A stretch of DNA of 5,778 nt. Origin: an uncultured Erysipelotrichaceae bacterium (lineage in GTDB: Bacteria; Bacillota_I; Bacilli_A; RFN20; CAG-826). Positions 1 through 5,008 of the stretch are shown piece after piece. The position numbers were made by a program, and so were the translations under genes. Every line of letters begins with the position of its first letter. Positions within the stretch are counted from its first letter, which is position 1. Where the stretch lies: assembly GCA_900321535.1 (NCBI GenBank), contig ONWJ01000156.1:1-5778 (forward strand), written 5' to 3'. The notes beneath the pieces are model-generated. The model did not search any database, was not told where the DNA came from, and saw nothing but the letters and a program-made list of their open reading frames with translations.

Positions 1-732
1 ACTTGGAGCAATTATCCCAATATCGACCATGATTCCCGCGATAATACCTATGGTGAGATCGGTGCTTCGTTGGAGATCTCGCAAGCCGAGATGGAAAACA
101 TCGAGCGTCAATTCATGATCACCCGTAATGAGTTCTTCATCAGCGTCGCTTGCCTTGCCATCGCGATCTATAACAACGTCAACAACGTCAAGATCTCTTG
201 GATCTTCAATGGACGTGAAGACGCGGAACTCATGAACACGGTTGGCTTAGTCTTCCGCGATCTTCCAATCGGAGCAAGACTCAAAGATGATGAGACCATC
301 CGCGATTTGTTCATCGATGTCCATAACCAAGTCCAAAAAGGCATCGAGCATTCTTGCTATCCATTCGTCGACAAACACAATACCGCCGGCGGTGGTGAAT
401 CGGCTTACTTGCTCTATCAGCAGGATATCCGAGACATGGGCGTGGTCGATGGCATCGAAGCGGTGTCCATCCGTCAAAACCAAGCCGCTTCGCAGACGAT
501 TTTGGATATGCAGATCCTCGACGGCAAGAAAGGCTTGATGTTGGTCCTAGACTACGCGGCCAGCCGTTATGAAGAATCTAGTATGGTGAAATATCAGCAG
601 ATGTTCATCAAAATCGCCAAGTTCTTAGCCTCCAACGTCTCCCAAAAAGACGTCACCGTCAAGGATGTCAAATCCCTCATCGCTCCAAAGAAAAAGTCGT
701 TCTTTGCAAGGTTATTTGGAAGAAAAGATTAA
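1..732 (+). CDS. C-terminal end of an NRPS-type condensation-domain protein (5' partial)
   Basis: The frame is open from base 1, so this is the last 243 codons of a longer gene; the ATG at 70 is an internal Met, not the start. Seen: a region resembling the second half of a condensation (C) domain, with FNGRED at fragment residues 69-74 where the family has its GR motif, VGLVFRDLP at 81-89 matching the family's IGxFVNTLP, and HSCYPF at 117-122 matching the HQDxPF motif. A beta-rich closing part follows to about residue 210. The catalytic HHxxxD would lie upstream of the window. Known: C domains join acyl or aminoacyl groups carried on carrier proteins. The protein ends soon after the domain with a basic aromatic tail (KKKSFFARLFGRKD, 230-243) and no carrier or thioesterase domain, so this is either the last domain of a synthetase or a stand-alone C-like acyltransferase. 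The family call rests on motif resemblance; the substrate cannot be read. Confidence 0.72.
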   Translation, partial: TWSNYPNIDHDSRDNTYGEIGASLEISQAEMENIERQFMITRNEFFISVACLAIAIYNNVNNVKISWIFNGREDAELMNTVGLVFRDLPIGARLKDDETIRDLFIDVHNQVQKGIEHSCYPFVDKHNTAGGGESAYLLYQQDIRDMGVVDGIEAVSIRQNQAASQTILDMQILDGKKGLMLVLDYAASRYEESSMVKYQQMFIKIAKFLASNVSQKDVTVKDVKSLIAPKKKSFFARLFGRKD

Positions 733-794
733 AAGAAGCGGGTTTTGCAGGGTTTTTGAAAATTCCTCAACGTTGGGATAAATCGCACACCCCG

Positions 795-823
795 TTGAAG
801 GGAAAACGTTTCCCGTATACAAT
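795..823 (+). promoter_or_regulatory. Sigma-A-type promoter for the zinc-ribbon membrane protein
   Basis: TTGAAG (795-800) as -35 and TACAAT (818-823) as -10 are separated by exactly 17 bases. The -10 hexamer matches the consensus at five of six positions and the -35 at four. The predicted transcription start is near 830, only about 3 bases before the ATG at 833, so the mRNA would be almost leaderless. No other good promoter is seen in the gap 733-832. Confidence 0.6.
800..814. promoter_or_regulatory. Dyad between -35 and -10, candidate operator
   Basis: GGGAAA-ACG-TTTCCC is a perfect 6+6 inverted repeat with a 3-base centre that fills most of the promoter spacer. Its core AAACGTTT (804-811), with a central CG, resembles operators of LacI/GalR-type regulators. 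A second AACGTT palindrome (CAACGTTG, 768-775) lies 36 bases upstream. The position would suit a repressor that blocks RNA polymerase; no regulator gene is visible in the window. Confidence 0.35.
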
Positions 824-832
824 TTTCCCGAT

Positions 833-1621
833 ATGAAATATCGTTGCCCTCATTGCAGTACAACCTTCGAGACCAAGTTGACCGTATGCCCTCGCTGCGG
901 CAAGGTTTTGAAATACAAAGAGAGCACCCCGAAAGAAGTTCGTCCCCAAATGGACCAAGAACCGGTCATCCCGGCCAAGAAATATCGTTCGCACGTGCCG
1001 TTTAACGTGCTCAATTTCTTCATGTCCGTTTTGGGTTTGGGTTTCTTTGTCTTCGCTTTATTTGGCCCAATTTATTTCAAAATAGTCAATAACCACGGCG
1101 TCAATAGCAACGTCGACTTCTCCTTGTTCGACTTGTTGCTTCATTTCATTCAGACTTTCCCAGAGATTTCTGCGACCTTCACAAGCCAAGGCGTTATGGC
1201 GGGTCTTAACCTCATCTTCAAAGACCTCTTTGCCCTGATCGATTTGATTTTCATCGCGATCTCCATTCTCATCCAAGCCGTTTTGGTCATCAAAAACCTC
1301 ATCCATTTGCTTTCCAATACCTTACCTGGTGTTGCTAGAAGCGAAACCATGGGCAACCAAGGTCAGCTTCGCGGCGGTTGGACCGTCTTAGTGTTCTCTT
1401 ACCTCTGCGTCTTCATCCCTTGGATCTTTGGGCTGATCTATATCAATGCCCGTGGCAATGTCATGGTGTTGGATCAAATCGCGCATCTATTCATGGATAA
1501 CACTTGGTTCCATGGCCTTACTTATTGGCATATCCTCTTCTTATCCATCTTCGTCTTGATGTTCGTCCTCCATTTCATAAGAAGAGCCGAGCAAAGCAAA
1601 CTCCGCGCCGAGCGAATCTAA
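833..1621 (+). CDS. Zinc-ribbon membrane protein of unknown function
   Basis: 262 residues. The N-terminus has two CPxC knuckles (C5/C8 and C19/C22), the pattern of a small zinc ribbon, followed by a charged linker (about 24-52). The rest is hydrophobic, with likely membrane helices near 56-83, 126-155, 183-205 and 229-249, and it ends in a short basic tail (RRAEQSKLRAERI). Even helix number and positive ends suggest that the ribbon and C-terminus both face the cytoplasm. The ATG at 833 is chosen because the ribbon starts at residue 5 and no in-frame start codon lies between the promoter and it. There is no Shine-Dalgarno before the ATG. The gene has its own promoter and is closed by the hairpin at 1639-1661, so it is probably monocistronic. 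I recognise no family beyond the ribbon, which is common at the N-terminus of uncharacterised Bacillota membrane proteins; no enzymatic motif is seen. Confidence 0.85.
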   Translation: MKYRCPHCSTTFETKLTVCPRCGKVLKYKESTPKEVRPQMDQEPVIPAKKYRSHVPFNVLNFFMSVLGLGFFVFALFGPIYFKIVNNHGVNSNVDFSLFDLLLHFIQTFPEISATFTSQGVMAGLNLIFKDLFALIDLIFIAISILIQAVLVIKNLIHLLSNTLPGVARSETMGNQGQLRGGWTVLVFSYLCVFIPWIFGLIYINARGNVMVLDQIAHLFMDNTWFHGLTYWHILFLSIFVLMFVLHFIRRAEQSKLRAERI

Positions 1622-1638
1622 GATACCTAGTTAGAAGA

Positions 1639-1661
1639 AAAGCCGCATCGCATGCGGCTTT
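1639..1661. terminator. Bidirectional intrinsic terminator between convergent genes
   Basis: AAAGCCGCAT (1639-1648), loop CGC, and ATGCGGCTTT (1652-1661) form a perfect 10-pair stem. On the plus strand it lies 17 bases after the stop at 1621 and runs into TTTATTTTGTTT. On the minus strand the stem begins inside the TAA stop of the acyltransferase (1662-1660) and is followed by TTTTCTTCT. It can end both transcripts, more strongly on the plus side where the U-tract is better. Confidence 0.85.
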
Positions 1662-2532
1662 ATTTTGTTTCTTCTTTCTTTTTGAGATGGTAGAAGCGGG
1701 ATTGCTTTTTCTGCAAACGTTCCAAGATTTTATTATGGCAATAGGCCGAGATTTCAGATAAGGACCAATCTTTGTAGGTGTCATATTCTAAGACCGCCAC
1801 GCAGTCATAATAGAGATTGGACCATCGTGGGAAGCGCTGGAACAAGGCGTTCGTGTTTTGAATCGCGATGACCACGATCGGGCACTTGGCTTTGACCGCC
1901 ATCTGGAAGGAACCAGGATGGAAGGGGAGAAGCATCGGATCAGGGAAGGATTTGTTACGCGTTCCTTCTGGGGCGATCGCGACGGAGCAAGTCCCATTTT
2001 CAATTAAGGAAGCGGCTTTATCGATAACCTGTTGTCCTTGAAGGATATCGTGTTGATCGATGGAGAGGTAACCAGCATAACGGATCCAACTGCCGGCTGC
2101 GAAGATCTCTTCGTTTTGGCGTTTGCTCACGCAGATCATCCTTCTTCCTGCGAATAAGGAGATAAGTCCTAGATGATCCCAGCCAGAGAGGTGGTTGGAT
2201 ACCAAGCAGAAGCGTTGCTTTCTAGGAGGAAGCTTGCCTCTACCTGAGAAATGAGGATGGCCATTGAACAAATGGACCAAGATGAAGCTTGCTTGCTCCA
2301 AGATAAACATTCCAAAGCGATTCGGGTTTTCTTTGGCCGGCCGATTCAAAATCTTATAGAACGAACCGAACGCCGCCAAAAAGATGATGAAAAGGAAGAT
2401 AAAGACGATGAAATAGATCAACGCGCTTAAAAAAATCATCCAAATCCAAGACGGATTAGGAAAATAAAGCGAGAAATAAGTGATAAGCCCTAGCCCAAGA
2501 GAAAGCAGGGCAGATACAAGCGTGATGATCAA
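1660..2532 (-). CDS. PlsC-like lysophospholipid acyltransferase (second of tandem pair)
   Basis: 290 residues with all main marks of the LPLAT/PlsC family: NHLSGWD at 113-119 (catalytic HX4D, H114 and D119), GYLSIDQHD at 154-162 in the motif II position, APEGTR at 187-192 (motif III, EGTR), and CPIVVIAIQNT at 217-227 (motif IV position). Two N-terminal membrane helices (about 2-22 and 29-57) anchor it. Known: the family moves an acyl chain from acyl-ACP, acyl-CoA or acyl-phosphate to a lysolipid, classically making phosphatidic acid. Which lysolipid is used here is not visible. The start is TTG at 2532: it aligns with the first residue of the paralog upstream, has a good Shine-Dalgarno, and keeps the first helix; the next in-frame ATG (residue 32) would remove it. 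TTG overlaps the upstream TGA stop as TTGA, which implies coupled translation. The motif II arginine is replaced by Gln. Confidence 0.9.
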   Translation of the reverse strand: MIITLVSALLSLGLGLITYFSLYFPNPSWIWMIFLSALIYFIVFIFLFIIFLAAFGSFYKILNRPAKENPNRFGMFILEQASFILVHLFNGHPHFSGRGKLPPRKQRFCLVSNHLSGWDHLGLISLFAGRRMICVSKRQNEEIFAAGSWIRYAGYLSIDQHDILQGQQVIDKAASLIENGTCSVAIAPEGTRNKSFPDPMLLPFHPGSFQMAVKAKCPIVVIAIQNTNALFQRFPRWSNLYYDCVAVLEYDTYKDWSLSEISAYCHNKILERLQKKQSRFYHLKKKEETK

Positions 2533-3413
2533 TTTTCCGATTCCTTCCGCTTTAAATGATAAGCACGCGCCGCTTTTTGTTCAAGACGGCTCGCGATGCG
2601 ATCTTGGGCCTTTTTGGCGATCTCATTCAAACTCATGCCTTGATAGTCTTCGTAGGTGGCGACTCCGACGATATCGATATAGACATGGGTGCGTTTTAAC
2701 GGGATGCGAGAGGAGATTGCATTGGTGTTTTGAATCGCGGCCATGACGATCGGCGATTTGGAGGTTACCGCCATCGAGAAAGAGCCTGGATGGAACGAAA
2801 GAATCAAGGTTTCAGGATAATCTTTGTTGCGTTGGCCTTCTGGAGCGATGCAAATGGAGGTCTTTTTCTCATTGAGCAACCCCGAGCAACGGTCCATGAC
2901 GCGCTTGCCATCGTTCAAATCGTTTTGAATGATGGGGATATAACCAGCTTTTTTCATCCACGCGCCAGCAATAGGGATGCGCAGGTTGCTTGGCTTAGTG
3001 ACGAAGATCAAGGAATGATGACGGAACAAATAGACGAGGGCGAATTCGTCAAACATCGAGAGATGGTTATGCACTAAAACGAATTTGGTGCGTTCACTCG
3101 GCACTTTTCCCATCCCGCTGGCGTGCACTTTGACCCGGAAAAGAAGGAAAATCTGATAGGCGGTTTGAGCGATGATCCACATTGCGATGCGGTTGGGCTT
3201 CCATTCCTTGACGCCTTTTTCTTCCTTGGCTTGGATGACCGAGGCATAAAGATAGATGAAGAGGAGGTAGGTACCAAAAATACCCCAATAATAAATATAG
3301 GTAATGACAATCCAAGTCCAAATCCAAACAGGGGAGTGATACCAACCGGCAAGATAATAGGTAAGACCTTGTAGACTCAAAGCCAGAATAATGAAGAAAA
3401 TCGTTAAGACCAT
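2529..3413 (-). CDS. PlsC-like lysophospholipid acyltransferase (first of tandem pair)
   Basis: 294 residues, paralogous along its whole length to the next gene: the stretch IAPEG to QNTNA is identical at about 30 of 45 positions by hand count, and both end in a YHLK motif plus a charged tail. Motifs: HNHLSMFD with catalytic H117 and D122 (HX4D), GYIPIIQND at 157-165, PEGQRNK at 191-197 (EGQR instead of EGTR), FHPGSF at 207-212, and SPIVMAAIQNT at 220-230. Two membrane helices lie near 2-22 and 29-60. The ATG at 3413 is preferred over the longer in-frame ATG at 3521, because the longer start would overlap the divergent gene, add a basic stretch absent from the paralog, and place the start outside the promoter region. 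No Shine-Dalgarno precedes 3413; an extended -10 sits directly upstream. It leads the two-gene operon and should act on glycerolipids at the membrane; the specific lysolipid is unknown. Confidence 0.9.
   Translation of the reverse strand: MVLTIFFIILALSLQGLTYYLAGWYHSPVWIWTWIVITYIYYWGIFGTYLLFIYLYASVIQAKEEKGVKEWKPNRIAMWIIAQTAYQIFLLFRVKVHASGMGKVPSERTKFVLVHNHLSMFDEFALVYLFRHHSLIFVTKPSNLRIPIAGAWMKKAGYIPIIQNDLNDGKRVMDRCSGLLNEKKTSICIAPEGQRNKDYPETLILSFHPGSFSMAVTSKSPIVMAAIQNTNAISSRIPLKRTHVYIDIVGVATYEDYQGMSLNEIAKKAQDRIASRLEQKAARAYHLKRKESEN
2542..2548 (-). promoter_or_regulatory. Shine-Dalgarno that supports a TTG start
   Basis: On the minus strand GGAAGGA lies 9 bases upstream of the TTG at 2532. It sits inside the last codons of the upstream acyltransferase. 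Together with the TTGA overlap it supports TTG as the true start of the second acyltransferase. It is the only clear Shine-Dalgarno I find before a gene start in this window. Confidence 0.7.
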
Positions 3414-3419
3414 GGGTAA

Positions 3420-3428
3420 AGAATAGCA
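3420..3428 (-). promoter_or_regulatory. Extended -10 promoter of the acyltransferase operon
   Basis: On the minus strand TGC-TATTCT (3428 to 3420) forms an extended -10 element. A -10 ending at 3420 predicts transcription starting at about 3413, the A of the ATG. The -35 position (TATTTC, 3448-3443, 17-base spacer) is poor, as is tolerated with a TGn extension. This is a prediction from spacing and sequence only. Confidence 0.45.
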
Positions 3429-3452
3429 ATTTTTTCCTAAAGGAAATAGCAA
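3422..3452. repeat. 8-base direct repeats flanking a dyad in the divergent promoter region
   Basis: AATAGCAA occurs at 3422-3429 and again at 3445-3452, 23 bases apart. Between them, partly overlapping the second copy, lies the inverted repeat TTTCCT-AA-AGGAAA (3433-3446). The first copy overlaps the extended -10 of the acyltransferase operon and the second its -35 position, so a protein bound here would affect that promoter. Confidence 0.4.
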
Positions 3453-3500
3453 AATCGCACTTTTGAAGCGCTTTTTCTTCCCCTTGATGGAAAAAGGGCT

Positions 3501-3506
3501 TAAAGT
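3501..3506 (+). promoter_or_regulatory. Possible -10 of the RDD operon
   Basis: TAAAGT matches the -10 consensus at four of six positions and ends 7 bases before the ATG at 3513, so it would start transcription on the start codon itself. The -35 position (TTCCCC, 3478-3483) is weak. An inverted repeat, CTTTTTC (3471-3477) and GAAAAAG (3490-3496), surrounds this zone. An AAGGG at 3494-3498 is 14 bases from the ATG, too far for a normal Shine-Dalgarno. Confidence 0.3.
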
Positions 3507-3512
3507 TACTGC

Positions 3513-5006
3513 ATGCCACAATACAAAGTTTCGCCCAATATCAAGCCCGCAGGCTACTGGAAAAGCCTGCTCGGTTTTGCGTTAGATTTCCTGTTCACCG
3601 CCGTGCTTGCCATCTTGGTTTATGTGACCATCGGTAGGCTCGTGGTGATGCCTGCGGCCCATTATTCGGAAGCCCAGCAAACCTATACTTCCTTAGTCGG
3701 ACAAAGTCACCTCACCGATGTGAAAGACGGCACCGTCATCGATGTCACCTATAATGCGGTAGGGGGAGCAAGCGATAACTATCAATACGGTTATCAAGAA
3801 TATGATAAGCGCATTTTCTATTATTATTACGAGATGGTCGGGCAAACTAACGGTGTAACCCCGTTCTCTTTCCTAGCCGAAGACGGCTTTAACCCAACCG
3901 TAACCGATAAGACCACGGATGCTTATAAAATTGAAGTCGGCAAATGGATCTATGATAAGGTCTATCAAATCAAAGGCGATGGCAAAGGCCGCGGAGACTT
4001 GTTCTTCGTGATGCCGACGGAAGACGCCAAATTCCGCGTCGCGCCGACCTTGCTTCCAGAAATGCAAGCCAAACTCGATGATGCCGCCACCAAGCAGCAA
4101 ACCGCCTCTAGCATCATGAACTATTATCGCAGCGCGACCTCCAACGAGACCCTCTACGCCAAAGCGACCATCCATTTCAATTCCCAAGAATGCGTCAAAA
4201 ACGAGATTCTTCGCATGAATTCGGCGACTTTCTTATCTTTAGTCCCATCCGTCGTGGCCTCTCCGCTTATTTTCTTCTTCTTGATTCCAGTGTTCTCCAA
4301 TAACGGCAGAACCCTTGGCAAACGCATTGTCGGCACCGCGGTCATCGGGGCGGATGGCTATAAAGCCAAGAAAGTGAATATCATCTTCCATTATCTCATC
4401 ATCCTTCTCGAATGGGAGCTTTTGCTGATTCCAAATCTCGCCATTGGCATGATGGCCTGGCTCTTCGTGAGCTTGATTGGCTTCATGGTGCTTGTCATGA
4501 GCAAGAATCATCAATCCATCCATGATAAGATCGCCCAGACCTTGGTCATCAAAGCCAAGGATTCCATCTGGTTTGAATCAGCGGAAGCGGAAAGAACCTA
4601 TGCCGCTTCTAACCCAAGCTCTTTGGTCGCCCGCACCTTGCGAGAAGCTGAGCAAGAAAATGTCCCGGCCGGACAACGCAAACTCGTGGTCACCGATGCT
4701 CAGATCGCAGCCGAAGACCAGATCCTTGACTTGTCTACCATCAACCGCAGAAGAGAAGAAGCGCGTGCGATGACGAGCTTTGATGAGTTCGAACGCGGTG
4801 GACTTCTCCCTGAGCAAGAAGAGAAAAAGCCAGAGCAAGAAGAGCAAGAGACCGAACTCACCGAACAAGAGAAAAATGATCTCCGCGCCCTTTATGGCGA
4901 GGATGCCGATGCCTTGGCGGAAGAGCTCTCCGAAGAAGAGGAGAAAGAAGAAAAAGAGGCGGAAGAACCCGAAGACGAAGACGCTTTCGTCGATGAAAAG
5001 AAATAA
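3513..5006 (+). CDS. RDD-family membrane protein with large outer loop and acidic tail
   Basis: 497 residues. The start is fixed: an in-frame TAA at 3501 lies just upstream and this is the first start codon after it. RDD hallmarks: first helix about 17-40 with conserved Asp (D25), GRTLGKRIVGT at 265-275 after the second helix (239-261), two more helices (288-308 and 311-330), and IHDKIAQTLV at 336-345 carrying the second Asp (D338). The usual Arg at the start of helix 1 is not present; S18, next to K17, occupies its place. Between helices 1 and 2 is an insertion of nearly 200 residues (about 42-237), predicted outside, with a Tyr-rich stretch (eight Tyr in 90-106). After residue 350 there is a long cytoplasmic tail; 31 of the last 67 residues are Asp or Glu, with a PEQEE repeat. 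RDD proteins have been proposed to transport unknown ligands; the role here is unknown. Two bases separate it from the next gene. Confidence 0.88.
   Translation: MPQYKVSPNIKPAGYWKSLLGFALDFLFTAVLAILVYVTIGRLVVMPAAHYSEAQQTYTSLVGQSHLTDVKDGTVIDVTYNAVGGASDNYQYGYQEYDKRIFYYYYEMVGQTNGVTPFSFLAEDGFNPTVTDKTTDAYKIEVGKWIYDKVYQIKGDGKGRGDLFFVMPTEDAKFRVAPTLLPEMQAKLDDAATKQQTASSIMNYYRSATSNETLYAKATIHFNSQECVKNEILRMNSATFLSLVPSVVASPLIFFFLIPVFSNNGRTLGKRIVGTAVIGADGYKAKKVNIIFHYLIILLEWELLLIPNLAIGMMAWLFVSLIGFMVLVMSKNHQSIHDKIAQTLVIKAKDSIWFESAEAERTYAASNPSSLVARTLREAEQENVPAGQRKLVVTDAQIAAEDQILDLSTINRRREEARAMTSFDEFERGGLLPEQEEKKPEQEEQETELTEQEKNDLRALYGEDADALAEELSEEEEKEEKEAEEPEDEDAFVDEKK
4812..4844 (+). repeat. Short in-frame repeat in the acidic tail of the RDD protein
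   Basis: GAGCAAGAAGAG occurs at 4812-4823 and at 4833-4844, a 21-base period that encodes two PEQEE heptads (residues 433-446). A decayed third copy (TEQEKND, 450-456) follows. It appears to be a local coding duplication within a low-complexity acidic region. Confidence 0.6.
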
Positions 5007-5008
5007 TT

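Noticed and set aside
70..72. ATG at 70 as the start of the first gene
   Set aside because: The frame is open back to base 1 and the upstream residues continue a C-domain-like sequence, so this is an internal Met.
733..794. Terminator after the condensation-domain gene
   Set aside because: The run contains GGGTTTT and GGGTTTTTG segments but no hairpin with a convincing stem followed by a U-tract. CAACGTTG is a palindrome with no loop.
2529..2531. TGA as tryptophan (genetic code 4)
   Set aside because: Reading through TGA would add about a dozen unrelated residues and run into the next gene; the paralog ends at the same place, and the tryptophans I checked use TGG.
2730..3077. 115-codon open frame on the plus strand inside the first acyltransferase
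   Set aside because: It lies fully antisense to a gene with clear family motifs and shows no recognisable domain, start signal or composition of its own.
3462..3476. Catabolite-response (cre) site around AAGCGCTT
   Set aside because: The central CG and inner bases fit, but three conserved outer positions (the G of TG and both bases of CA) do not match.
3414..3521. Longer start (ATG at 3521) for the first acyltransferase, adding 36 residues
   Set aside because: It would overlap the divergent RDD start at 3513, adds a basic stretch with no match in the paralog, and runs through the promoter region; the ATG at 3413 aligns with the paralog start.
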